Assembly: GCF_002260525.1 (NCBI RefSeq)
Contig: NZ_MRYI01000012.1
Coordinates: 53,395-117,394, forward strand
DNA length: 64,000 bases
From: Hahella sp. CCB-MM4
Lineage (GTDB): Bacteria > Pseudomonadota > Gammaproteobacteria > Pseudomonadales > Oleiphilaceae
Direction of reading: 5' to 3'
Positions 9,082 through 17,548 of the stretch are shown piece after piece; positions within the stretch are counted from its first letter, which is position 1; each line of letters begins with the position of its first letter. Both the position numbers and the translations under genes were made by a program. The notes below the pieces were generated by a model, which searched no databases, had not been told where the DNA came from, and saw only the letters and a list, made by a program, of their open reading frames with translations.

Positions 9082-11037
9082 GTGAGTAATATCGAAGTCA
9101 AAATTCCTGACATCGGCGGAGCAACCGATGTTGAGGTAATCGAAATTTATGTAAAAGCCGGTGACGAAGTCTCCGTGGATGATCCTTTGCTCGTGCTTGA
9201 ATCCGACAAAGCGTCCATGGACATTCCGGCCACTTATGCAGGCAAGATTGCTGAATTGAAAGTCGCCATTGGTGACAAGGTTAACGAAGGCGATGTGGTC
9301 ATGCTGATGAGTGGCGAAGGTGCTGCGTCAGCACCTGCTGAGCCGGCAAAAGTTGAAGCGCCGGTTGCTGCTGAGCCTGCACCGGCTCCGGCCGCACCTG
9401 TCGCCGCTGCAGCTCCAGCAGGTGGAACCCGGCTGGAAACCGTTACTGTGCCTGACCTGGGTGGTGCTGAGAATGTTGCCATTATCGAAATCAGCGTTAA
9501 GGAAGGCGACGAAGTAGCAGCTGAAGATCCGATCCTGGTATTGGAAACCGATAAAGCTACGATGGAAATTCCTGCGCCCATGGCCGGGAAAATTCAGAAG
9601 CTGCTGGTTGAAGTGAATGGTAAGGTCAGTGAAGGCACTCCGATCGCAGAAATGCTGGTTCCTGAAAGTGGTGCAACCGCTGCTCCGGCAACACCTGCTC
9701 CGCAACCGGAAGCCGCACCTGCACCAGAAACCGCACCTGCGGCGGCGCCTCAGCAAGCGGGCGGCCTGCAGACGATCACTGTTCCGGATATCGGTGGTTT
9801 TGACGGCGTCTCAGTGATTGAGGTAACCGTATCTCCAGGTGATAAGATCGCAGTGGATGATTCCATTCTGGTACTGGAATCTGACAAGGCCACAATGGAA
9901 GTTCCATCGCCAGTGGCGGGCGTTGTCAAAAAGGTTCTGGTGAAAGCCAATGATACGGTTAGTGAAGGCTCACCTGTCATTGAAGTAGAAGTCGAGGGCG
10001 GGGCTGTTCAGCCTGCTCCTGCCACTGAGAGCAAGCCGGCACCGGCGGCTCCTCAGCCAGCACCTGCTCCAGCGGCACCTGCGCCTGCACAGTCTTCGGT
10101 TGCTGAAGTATCTGCATCTGGTGGTAAGGTTCATGCCGGTCCTTCGGTGAGAAAGCTGGCACGTGAATTTGGTGTGGATCTTTCTCTGGTTAAAGGAAGC
10201 GGTCCAAAAGGACGCATCATCAAAGAAGATGTGCAGTCATTCGTTAAAGCCGGTATGCAGCAGCTTAAGGCTGGTGGTGCCGTCGCTGCCGGTTCCGGAT
10301 TGGGTCTGCCGGTCGTCAAGCTGCCTGATTTCTCGCAGTTTGGGAAAATCGACAGATTGCCCATGTCCCGGATTCATCAGCTGACCGCCGACAACATGTC
10401 GCGCAACTGGTTGACCGTGCCTCACGTGACTCAGTTTGATGACGCGGATATTACTGATCTGGAAACATTCCGTAAGGATCAGAAAGCTCTGGCGGAGAAA
10501 AAAGGTGTACGCCTGACGCCACTGCCCTTCATGTTGAAAGCGTGTGCTTACGCACTGGAAGCTTATCCACAATTCAACGTTTCGTTGGATATGGAAAAGA
10601 AAGAAGTGATTCAGAAGCACTTCATCAACATCGGGATGGCTGTAGATACTCCGTCAGGCCTGCTTGTTCCTGTGATCCGTGACGTGAACAAAAAAGGCAT
10701 CTGGGAATTGGCCCGCGAATGTGCGGAACTGGCGGCCAAGGCGAAAGATAAGAAACTCAAGCCCAACGAAATGCAGGGTGGCTGTTTCACTATCTCCAGC
10801 CTGGGAAGTATCGGTGGTACCGCATTCACTCCGATTGTGAACACTCCGGAAGTGGCCATCCTCGGTATCTCCAAAGCATCCATGAAGCCGGTATTTGACG
10901 GTAAAGGGTTTGTGCCACGTCTGATGCTGCCATTGAGCCTGTCGTACGATCACCGTGCCATCAATGGTGCTGATGCAGCCAGATTCACCGCCTTGTTAGG
11001 TGAGCTGCTGGGCGATATCCGCAAATTGCTGCTCTAG
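9082..11037 (+). CDS. aceF: Dihydrolipoyl acetyltransferase (E2p) with three lipoyl domains
   Basis: This 651-residue E2 starts at a GTG behind AGGAGATTGAC. Three lipoyl domains carry the modified-lysine motifs SDKASMD (Lys43), TDKATME and SDKATME, separated by Ala/Pro-rich linkers. A peripheral subunit-binding domain (AGPSVRKLAREFGVDLSLV) and the catalytic acyltransferase core follow. The catalytic motif near the C-terminus reads SYDHRAINGADAARF, with Asn in place of the Asp of the E. coli DHRxxDG motif; Azotobacter-type E2p enzymes are known to have Asn there, so this is a subfamily trait. The gene forms an operon with aceE and ends in a clear terminator. Confidence 0.96.
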   Translation: MSNIEVKIPDIGGATDVEVIEIYVKAGDEVSVDDPLLVLESDKASMDIPATYAGKIAELKVAIGDKVNEGDVVMLMSGEGAASAPAEPAKVEAPVAAEPAPAPAAPVAAAAPAGGTRLETVTVPDLGGAENVAIIEISVKEGDEVAAEDPILVLETDKATMEIPAPMAGKIQKLLVEVNGKVSEGTPIAEMLVPESGATAAPATPAPQPEAAPAPETAPAAAPQQAGGLQTITVPDIGGFDGVSVIEVTVSPGDKIAVDDSILVLESDKATMEVPSPVAGVVKKVLVKANDTVSEGSPVIEVEVEGGAVQPAPATESKPAPAAPQPAPAPAAPAPAQSSVAEVSASGGKVHAGPSVRKLAREFGVDLSLVKGSGPKGRIIKEDVQSFVKAGMQQLKAGGAVAAGSGLGLPVVKLPDFSQFGKIDRLPMSRIHQLTADNMSRNWLTVPHVTQFDDADITDLETFRKDQKALAEKKGVRLTPLPFMLKACAYALEAYPQFNVSLDMEKKEVIQKHFINIGMAVDTPSGLLVPVIRDVNKKGIWELARECAELAAKAKDKKLKPNEMQGGCFTISSLGSIGGTAFTPIVNTPEVAILGISKASMKPVFDGKGFVPRLMLPLSLSYDHRAINGADAARFTALLGELLGDIRKLLL

Positions 11038-11061
11038 TGGCAACGCTATATTGAATCCTGA

Positions 11062-11086
11062 ACCGGGCCTTGTGCCCGGTTTTTTG
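11062..11086 (+). terminator. Intrinsic terminator after aceF
   Basis: Stem ACCGGGC / GCCCGGT with loop CTTGT, followed by a T run. It lies 25 bp after the aceF stop. Confidence 0.9.
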
Positions 11087-11222
11087 TTTCCATTGTGGTA
11101 CAGATCACAGGTTGATGCGTTATCCCCAAATGCGCTTGAGATGGTGCATTCACTTTGTTAGTTTTCTACAGGAGTTTATATCAATCGGCTCGCCGTGTTT
11201 TCGACAGGAATAGATAATAATT

Positions 11223-12002
11223 ATGAGATTCTCCCTTAAATCCCTCGGTGCACTGATCTTTACCCTAGTGATCAGCAGCCAGTTGCACGCGGCTACCATG
11301 AAGGACGTCATGGAAGCAGTTAAGGCTAAGGAATTTGATAAAGCCTTTGAATCACTAACTGTGCTCTCCAATCAGGGACACCCTGACGCTATTTTTCTAC
11401 TTGGTTTGATGTACGAGCGTGGGACTGCCACTGAACCGGACCAGGCCAAGGCCTACGAATTATTTTTAAAAGCTGCGGAAAAAGGGCATCCGAACGCACA
11501 GGTGGCTCTGGCGGGAATGCTGAGAGAAGGCCGGGGCGTTGAAGTGAATCTTGAGGAAAGCGCAAAGTGGCTGGAGAAGGCAGCGGACTCCGGTAGCTCG
11601 AATGCCAAATATAACCTGGGCTTGCGATACGCCAAGGGAGAGGGTGTTGAGAAGGATCTTGATAAAGCCATTTCATTGTATGAAGAGGCTGCCCAGCAGA
11701 ACAATATGTACGGACAGTTCAACCTTGCCTATGCATACGCCACTGGAGAAGGTGTAGAAACCAACATGGTGGAAGCCATGAAATGGGCAATTCTCAGTGC
11801 TGCGGGTGGGTTTGATCGGGCGAAGCTGTTTGTGTCCTTCCTGAATGGCAAAATTGAACAGGAAGAGCTGGATCAGGCTAAAGACAAAGCGCAGGCCTGG
11901 CGGAAAGATAAAGGCCTGTCCGAGCTGGTGAACCTTCCTGAGGTGGTTACCCGAAAAGAGGAAGAGTCTACTCCCTCAGAAACCGCGGCAGTAGAGAATT
12001 GA
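11223..12002 (+). CDS. Secreted Sel1-like repeat protein
   Basis: The 259-residue protein starts with a Sec signal peptide (lysine-containing n-region, hydrophobic core LGALIFTLVIS, probable cleavage after LHA). About residues 45-200 hold four Sel1-like repeats with the signature A-x-x-x-L-G-x-x-Y-x-x-G-x-G-V, for example FLLGLMYERGTATEPDQA and YNLGLRYAKGEGVEKDLDK. The C-terminal tail is charged. Sel1 repeats form an alpha-solenoid for protein contacts, here probably in the periplasm. The target is unknown. It is monocistronic between two terminators. Confidence 0.85.
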   Translation: MRFSLKSLGALIFTLVISSQLHAATMKDVMEAVKAKEFDKAFESLTVLSNQGHPDAIFLLGLMYERGTATEPDQAKAYELFLKAAEKGHPNAQVALAGMLREGRGVEVNLEESAKWLEKAADSGSSNAKYNLGLRYAKGEGVEKDLDKAISLYEEAAQQNNMYGQFNLAYAYATGEGVETNMVEAMKWAILSAAGGFDRAKLFVSFLNGKIEQEELDQAKDKAQAWRKDKGLSELVNLPEVVTRKEEESTPSETAAVEN

Positions 12003-12062
12003 GGTTCTCCTGGCGGGAGAAATCCTGATAATTGTTCCCAGATTCAAGTGAAGAAGGGATAG

Positions 12063-12088
12063 AAAAAAGGGGCGTTGGCCCCTTTTTT
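12063..12088. terminator. Bidirectional terminator hairpin
   Basis: Perfect 11-bp stem (A-run, GGGGC / GCCCC, T-run) with loop GTTG between the convergent Sel1 gene and the 12178 gene. The A and T tracts allow termination from both sides. Confidence 0.88.
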
Positions 12089-12177
12089 ATTTGGCTGGAA
12101 GATTGTCTTTCGTTATCTGGTTGAAGCGCCCTGTTTATCCGCTGAGGGCTCTTTATTCATTAGCAGAAGCTCTTGTA

Positions 12178-13008
12178 CTAGCTGAAGGCCCTTCGTTTTA
12201 ACGTGCTGTTGAGGGCAGGTATTGAGCCTTTCATTTCCTTCTCGTCGGTTATCGTGTCATGCGTAGAAGGCTCTGGTCGAATAGTATTATCGGCTTCCGT
12301 CTCCTGTCGTCTTGTCTGGAGCAGGCGCTCCAGGCGACGACGACGGTCATCCACTGCCAACTGATCAATGGCGAGAAGACCAAGCTGATCGTCAAAGGCT
12401 TCATAGGTCACGATCGTTTTGTAGGCCGCTTCCCAGGCCCCCATTTTTTCCAGTAGTTCAGACAGCTCATTTACCGGAAACTGCACCCTGCGCCAGTAAC
12501 TTGCCAGGGGCGATTCAAAATGAAGGTCGTAAATATCATTCACTGCATCTTCATACATCGCCAGTGCCTTCTGAGGATCGCTGCCAGCGAAGTAACTGGC
12601 TTCCTCAACTTTCAACGCGATATCGTTGTTACGTTGAATGATGGGATTGATCTTGCTCCAGTCCAACTCGCCAGGTTCTACACATACTCTCAGGATGTGC
12701 GGTCCTACTGGCTGTCGTTGAAATAGATTTCGGGGTGACCTGTTAATGGTTTCAGCGACCAGATCAGTACCGGTGTGAAGGTAACGGGCCAGAAGGTTGT
12801 GTGCGATTCTTATGACAGGACGCGTGCTGTCTGCCAAATAGACGTCAATGTCATCAGCGGGTTGGCTCCCGTCCTGATAACATCGGAAGCGGACACTCTG
12901 GTGTTTGCGCCAGCTTATGGTGAGATCAGATATTGTCAGATTAAGGTAAATACGATCCCTAATCCTCAGAGGGTCTTTGGTCTTTGAGTAGTTTCCTGGT
13001 GTCTCCAT
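12178..13008 (-). CDS. Hypothetical protein, N-terminal PilZ-like or beta domain unclear
   Basis: I do not recognise this 276-residue protein. It has no signal peptide or membrane segment. The first 100 residues look beta-rich and the central part (about 115-235) is helical, with a TPR-like appearance (DPQKALAMYEDAVNDIYDL, MGAWEAAYKTIVTYEAF). The C-terminal 45 residues are charged and probably disordered. The ATG at 13008 has GGGAAAG a few bases upstream. It stands alone between a terminator and a 380-bp AT-rich gap. The coding call rests on its length and clean composition. Confidence 0.65.
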   Translation of the reverse strand: METPGNYSKTKDPLRIRDRIYLNLTISDLTISWRKHQSVRFRCYQDGSQPADDIDVYLADSTRPVIRIAHNLLARYLHTGTDLVAETINRSPRNLFQRQPVGPHILRVCVEPGELDWSKINPIIQRNNDIALKVEEASYFAGSDPQKALAMYEDAVNDIYDLHFESPLASYWRRVQFPVNELSELLEKMGAWEAAYKTIVTYEAFDDQLGLLAIDQLAVDDRRRRLERLLQTRRQETEADNTIRPEPSTHDTITDEKEMKGSIPALNSTLKRRAFS

Positions 13009-13390
13009 AGCTTTCCCGGATACATTTTTATTGTTGTCTTATTCTTATTATTTTTTCTTTGAGGTTATTATTCTTTTGAGAAACACTTCAGATGGTTGAT
13101 CATACAATGATCTGAACAAAAGTCGAACACTTTTTGTCTAACTTGTTCATTTAAAACAAAAAGATCAAAAAATAGACAGTTTTTCGCATATCTGCTCTGT
13201 TTATCCGGGCATATGAACTGTACCGGTAGTACGAGTTGTATGAATAGTACGAATTGTATGAATAGTGCGAACAGGCCTTTTTTCAATGTACCGGCGGTCC
13301 CTGAGTGATTGTTAAGAGGCGCTTACATATAGCGTTATTCAACCCGGTATCTTGCCAATGCGGCATATTTTGTAAAACAGGAGACGATTC
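13009..13390. other. AT-rich intergenic region with a short tandem repeat
   Basis: No convincing gene is present. The region is AT-rich and includes 18-bp units TAGTACGARTTGTATGAA at 13227-13244 and 13245-13262, with a third partial copy to 13272. A minus-strand 72-residue frame here is hydrophobic but is largely a by-product of the repeat. The region should hold the promoters of the flanking divergent genes. Confidence 0.5.
13227..13272. repeat. 18-bp tandem repeat, about 2.6 copies
   Basis: Units at 13227-13244 and 13245-13262 differ at one position; the third copy stops after 10 bases with one change. It sits about 120 bp upstream of the DUF3830 gene. Confidence 0.7.
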
Positions 13391-13804
13391 ATGGTCCAAA
13401 GAATAAAAATAAGTTCCGGTGGCTATACATTCATTGCTGAGACCCACCCGGATGCGCCGCAGACCGTTGCCGCCTTTCTTAATCTTCTGCCATACCAGCA
13501 GAAACTGATTCATGTACGCTGGAGTGGGGAAGGATGCTGGATTCCTTTGGGGGATTATGAGCTGGGGGTTGGGTTTGAGAATCACACCAGTCACCCCTCC
13601 CGCGGAGATATTCTGTTTTACCCCGGTGGTTATAGTGAGACGGAAATCATCATGGCCTATGGAAGTTGCTGTTTTGCCAGCAAGATGGGGCAACTCGCGG
13701 GTAACCATTTTCTGACTATTACTGAAGGCATGGAAAACCTGCATGCCCTTGGCGTCAAGACGCTCTGGGAAGGTGCACAGCCCATTCTGTTTGAACTGGT
13801 GTGA
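13391..13804 (+). CDS. DUF3830 family protein (cyclophilin-like fold)
   Basis: The 137-residue protein matches the DUF3830 pattern: TVAAFLNLLPYQQKLIHVRW, SGEGCWIPLG, SRGDILFYPGGYSETEI, CFASKMGQLAGNHF and a terminal LWEGAQPILFEL. Members have a cyclophilin-like small beta-barrel; their biochemical role is not established. GGAG lies nine bases before the ATG. It ends just before a 17-bp palindrome in front of the two-component locus, so it is probably transcribed separately. Confidence 0.85.
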   Translation: MVQRIKISSGGYTFIAETHPDAPQTVAAFLNLLPYQQKLIHVRWSGEGCWIPLGDYELGVGFENHTSHPSRGDILFYPGGYSETEIIMAYGSCCFASKMGQLAGNHFLTITEGMENLHALGVKTLWEGAQPILFELV

Positions 13805-13817
13805 ATCAATATCTCTG

Positions 13818-13834
13818 TGTAGGATTATCCTACA
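13818..13834. promoter_or_regulatory. 17-bp palindrome, candidate operator of the two-component locus
   Basis: TGTAGGA-TTA-TCCTACA is a perfect 7-3-7 palindrome. The same architecture, TGTAAGA-TCG-TCTTACA, occurs at 22125-22141 upstream of the CotH operon. The shared form TGTARGAnnnTCYTACA suggests one regulator, perhaps the NarL-type protein at 15507. Confidence 0.6.
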
Positions 13835-13837
13835 TAG

Positions 13838-15448
13838 ATGAATATCCTCACTGCTAGTATTCGAAAACAATCCATGGTTTATGATGACTCAGGCGTAACC
13901 AGAGTCATCTGCCCGCAACAAACACGGACGCTATTTATTATGCCGACAGGTCAGCAATACCCCGTCTTGCTACGTTATGATGATGAAGCTGAATGTAAGA
14001 GGTTTGTTGACCAGTTTGGTGAGGACTTTGCCGTCACCTGTTGTGATTCGGATCAGCTCGCGCTGGATTTTTTGATTCGACAGGGACAGGAGATATGTGC
14101 GGTCTTTGTCGACCTGGCTGATGCACGTCAGGCTCTGGAGTCCCCGCTTTTTTTATTAGCCAGCCAACGCTTTCCCCATTGCCTTAAGGTTCTATTGAGT
14201 GACGGAATTGCCCTTGATGAAGTCATTGAACTGGTCGGGAAGCAGGTTGTGGATAAATGCTTCTCCCGCCGCTACGATCGCGACCTGATTCGATCTCTTG
14301 TGTATACCGCCCAAATGGCGCTGCATGATGCCATTGGGATGCCAGAATCCCAAGTTTCCGGGGAGGCCTCTTTCCCAACGGTCTTGATCGTGGATGATGA
14401 GCAAGCGGCCACCAAATACCTTCGCAAACAGTTGGAGCGGATGCAGGACCGCTTTAATGTGCTCTGTGCTGCCAATGCGGATGAGGCGTTAAGCATTGTG
14501 CGTAGCCAGCCGGTAGCGGTGATCATGACCGACCAGCGGATGCCCGGCATGAAGGGCGACCAGTTGCTGAATGAGTTACGCCGGAGTCAGCCCCATATCA
14601 TCAGGATTTTAACGTCTGCCTATGGGGAGGTGGACGTGGCTTTAGGTGCAGTCAATCAAGGGAAGATATTCAGGTACCAGAAGAAGCCCTGGGACGCCCG
14701 CGAGGTTTTAGCCTGCCTTGATGCAGCATTGGATGAGCACCGTAAACTGACCCAAATGCATCGTGACAGCCGTTCATACATCAAGCAGGAATTCAGCCGG
14801 ATATGCCAGACGCGAAGAACTGCGTTATGCGAAGCGCTGGCTGACCTTGTTGATGGTGTCGGGGGGGAGGGGACGCTACGACAATTTCTCGAAGATATGG
14901 AGAAGGTCGTGATGTTGCCGCCCAATACGTCCCATCTTCGAGCCAGTGGCGAGACCGATGTCGAGAAATTACTCGTCCGGGGAGTGCAGGAAGAACTTCG
15001 TCGTCAATTGGAACCCCTTGCCCGGTCTGACAAGACCTGCTGGCAGCAATCATTGAGTTCGTTGGCAGGGAGTCTGAAGGCCTATTGCGGCATCATGGGG
15101 GAAGCATCTATTGATCCTGTGGCAGACCTTGATGCCGACAATCCTGTATGCGTTGGGTTTTTGAATGCATTGGAACTGATTCTTTCGTCGTCGGGAATGT
15201 CGCGTGAGGCGCTTGTATTCGAGGCATCTGCTGCAGACTGGGAGCTGAGGTGTGGTAGTGCCGGCCCCTTAAAAATGTATGCCCATCTATTGGCTCCGTT
15301 GACCAGAGTATCCAGCCCTTTACTACAGCAGCAGTCAGCTTTGTTAATGCTCTATATCCTTTGTCGTCGACTTGGGGGAACAATCGAGCTAGAGGGCGCG
15401 CAGCAAAGTTTTTCCCTCAAAATCAGGATCCCAGGTTCAGGCGGTTGA
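13838..15448 (+). CDS. Response regulator with degenerate first and canonical second receiver domain
   Basis: The reading gives 536 residues. Residues about 40-150 are REC-like but lack a clear phospho-acceptor (CAVFVDLADA). Residues about 183-300 form a canonical receiver with VLIVDDE, phospho-acceptor Asp232 in MTDQRMPG, and the Lys of YQKKPW. The helical C-terminal half ends in LGGTIELEGAQQSFSLKI, which resembles the last strands of a histidine-kinase ATPase domain without its N and G boxes. No DNA-binding output domain was seen. The start is uncertain: a palindrome at 13818 touches this ATG and a perfect 8-bp inverted repeat (13883-13909) lies inside, so the ATG at 13940, just before the first REC-like fold, may be the real start. 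It is the first gene of a three-gene signalling operon. Confidence 0.82.
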   Translation: MNILTASIRKQSMVYDDSGVTRVICPQQTRTLFIMPTGQQYPVLLRYDDEAECKRFVDQFGEDFAVTCCDSDQLALDFLIRQGQEICAVFVDLADARQALESPLFLLASQRFPHCLKVLLSDGIALDEVIELVGKQVVDKCFSRRYDRDLIRSLVYTAQMALHDAIGMPESQVSGEASFPTVLIVDDEQAATKYLRKQLERMQDRFNVLCAANADEALSIVRSQPVAVIMTDQRMPGMKGDQLLNELRRSQPHIIRILTSAYGEVDVALGAVNQGKIFRYQKKPWDAREVLACLDAALDEHRKLTQMHRDSRSYIKQEFSRICQTRRTALCEALADLVDGVGGEGTLRQFLEDMEKVVMLPPNTSHLRASGETDVEKLLVRGVQEELRRQLEPLARSDKTCWQQSLSSLAGSLKAYCGIMGEASIDPVADLDADNPVCVGFLNALELILSSSGMSREALVFEASAADWELRCGSAGPLKMYAHLLAPLTRVSSPLLQQQSALLMLYILCRRLGGTIELEGAQQSFSLKIRIPGSGG

Positions 15449-15506
15449 GGTGGATGGATGTTGAAGAAGCTGATGTTGAAAGGGCTGGATGTTATGGGGG
15501 ATAGAC

Positions 15507-16157
15507 ATGATGGGTAGCCAAGGCATCAGACTCTTCATCACGATAGATAAGCTGCTGTTCCGGGAGTGCCTGCTGTATCAGTTAATTCTGCAAGATGAAG
15601 TGGATCTGGTCGGTGAGTCCTCCACGGGGGTGGATACGCTTGCCAGGTTGTCCGATAGTGGTGCGAGTGTGCTGATTATCGAAGAGGATCTGAAGGACAA
15701 TGATGGTCTGACAATATCAGAAATTGCGTTAGCCCAGAATCCGTCACTCTCCATCATGTTGTTGGTGAATTCCACCATCAGCACCAATCGCCTGGCAATT
15801 TATCTTGAGGCCGGGATCAAGTCGGTGATTACGAAACATCAGCCCGTCCAGGAACTGATCAAAGCACTCCACTATATTAAAAATGGTCATGTGTATGTGG
15901 ATGCCGAGCACTATCGACCGATGCCAGCGGCTGTGGAGGCAGACCTTGAGGTCTTCAACTCTCTATCAGACCGCGAAAGGGAGGTGGCGCAATTGATGGC
16001 GCAAAGGGTGTCGGTGAAATCGATAGCTGAGCAATTGGGGGTATCCTATAAAACCGTGCATTCATACAAAGACCGGATATTTGTCAAAATGGGATTTGAG
16101 CGACTGCCGGAACTGGTTTTGTATATGAAGCGTTTCCAGAATCAAGTCAGTGTATGA
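15507..16157 (+). CDS. NarL/FixJ-type response regulator with atypical receiver
   Basis: The 216-residue protein has an N-terminal receiver-like domain and a C-terminal LuxR-type HTH (SDREREVAQLMAQ through IAEQLGVSYKTVHSYKDRIF). The receiver lacks the N-terminal acidic pair, and the phospho-acceptor position reads IIEEDLKDNDG, with Glu where Asp is expected. It may be phosphorylation-independent or constitutively active-like. GGGGGA six bases upstream supports the ATG at 15507; 15489 is a possible earlier start. The stop overlaps the kinase start as ATGA. It is the best candidate for binding the shared palindromes at 13818 and 22125. Confidence 0.88.
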   Translation: MMGSQGIRLFITIDKLLFRECLLYQLILQDEVDLVGESSTGVDTLARLSDSGASVLIIEEDLKDNDGLTISEIALAQNPSLSIMLLVNSTISTNRLAIYLEAGIKSVITKHQPVQELIKALHYIKNGHVYVDAEHYRPMPAAVEADLEVFNSLSDREREVAQLMAQRVSVKSIAEQLGVSYKTVHSYKDRIFVKMGFERLPELVLYMKRFQNQVSV

Positions 16158-17548
16158 AGATATTGAATGGGCTGTCCCAGGTCAGGCTGTTGCCGGAGAA
16201 GAAGCAACAGCATTTTGAGCGCTTTTATCATGCCCAGGTGAAGTATCGCCTATTACCACTATTTGCTGATCTGTCATTGCTGGTGACGATTCTTGGTACC
16301 TTGCTGTTCATTTTCAGCCTTTCCCGGCAGGCCGATACCAATGTTCACTTTCTAACGTATGTATACACGGGCATTCTTGTGGGGCTGGCACTTCTGCATC
16401 GATTTACCCGGCTTCGATATGCCTCGCCGTTAATTGTATACATTGTGTTTTCCCTGATGTCCCTGTTCAGTTATCTGGGATACATCGATGCCGCAGGAGG
16501 CGTGGTACCGATCTTCGGATTGCACTTCTTTCTGAGCTCATTGGGCTTTATTACGCTGTCTCTCTTTCATACCTTGGTGATTATTGCGCTGAATCTGGTG
16601 TTATTGGTGTTGGCTACCCGGTTGGCGGTGACTCCGGGAGAAGTCGCGGGGGCCATAGCTTCTGTCCTAAGCAACTGGTTTATTGCGATGTGTCTTATGA
16701 TTGCGCCTTTGTCAGCCATCTTTAATCGCTGGTTTTTTCGCAACCTGTTTGCATTGCAGTATCTCCTGAAGGACCGTAACAAGCTTCTGACAGCGACATT
16801 TCAGTCGCTTCAGGAAACCGAAGACAAATTGATTCAACAGCAAAAGCAGCAAGCTCTGAGTCATATGGCAAAAGGGCTGCTGCATGAGATTATGAATCCG
16901 GTCAATTGCTCTACACAGGCGTTGCAATATGCCAGGAGCATCAATCGGGATGAGGAAATCGGTGAGGCGCTGGATGATGCCATATTACACCAATCCAGAA
17001 TCGCCGATATTGTTTCGGATCTGATCGAATTTTCCCAGCCTAAACCTGATCATGATATGGAACAGGCAGATGTACGTGAATTGATTAATACTGCCATCCG
17101 TATCTGCCGGAATGAACTGAGAGGCGTTGAAGTCCGTGTGTCCCTGGCGGATAACTTGAGCGTAAGCTGTTATCCATCTGCGTTGACTCAAGTGTTTGTT
17201 AATCTCATGTTGAATGCCTCCTCGGCTCTGGAAGGGAAACCTGTTAACCAGGCCGCCATGATTGATATCAGCTCTGAGCAAGGGACGGACAGCCTGAATA
17301 TTCGTATTCGGGATAACGGCAGAGGGATTGAGTCAAATGATATACGGCGCCTGACCGAGCCGTTTTATTCCACCAAGGACACCCCCAACAGCCTGGGATT
17401 GGGATTAAGTATCTGTCAGACCATCATGCGTCACCATCATGGTTCGATAAAAATTGATAGTGAGCATGGTGTCTGGACAGAGGTGGTGCTCTCGCTTCCT
17501 CTGCGATCTACGGTAGAAGCTAAAAGCGATATTGGGCTCTCAGGGTAA
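16154..17548 (+). CDS. Membrane sensor histidine kinase
   Basis: The 464-residue protein has about six membrane segments in the first 215 residues (from LFADLSLLVTILGTLLFIF to SVLSNWFIAMCLMIAPLSAI) with very short loops. A coiled-coil linker leads into a HisKA-like domain with His244 in LLHEIMNPV. The ATPase part has the N box FVNLMLNASSAL, G1 RDNGRGIE, F box EPFYSTKD and G2 LGLGLSICQTIM. With almost no periplasmic domain, the signal is probably sensed in or near the membrane. It is coupled to the NarL-type gene by ATGA. Its last 29 bp overlap the 3' end of the facing porin gene. Confidence 0.92.
   Translation: MKILNGLSQVRLLPEKKQQHFERFYHAQVKYRLLPLFADLSLLVTILGTLLFIFSLSRQADTNVHFLTYVYTGILVGLALLHRFTRLRYASPLIVYIVFSLMSLFSYLGYIDAAGGVVPIFGLHFFLSSLGFITLSLFHTLVIIALNLVLLVLATRLAVTPGEVAGAIASVLSNWFIAMCLMIAPLSAIFNRWFFRNLFALQYLLKDRNKLLTATFQSLQETEDKLIQQQKQQALSHMAKGLLHEIMNPVNCSTQALQYARSINRDEEIGEALDDAILHQSRIADIVSDLIEFSQPKPDHDMEQADVRELINTAIRICRNELRGVEVRVSLADNLSVSCYPSALTQVFVNLMLNASSALEGKPVNQAAMIDISSEQGTDSLNIRIRDNGRGIESNDIRRLTEPFYSTKDTPNSLGLGLSICQTIMRHHHGSIKIDSEHGVWTEVVLSLPLRSTVEAKSDIGLSG

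Noticed and set aside
13068..13286. 72-codon minus-strand frame with a hydrophobic start
   Set aside because: The hydrophobic run is produced by the 18-bp tandem repeat; no supporting signals.
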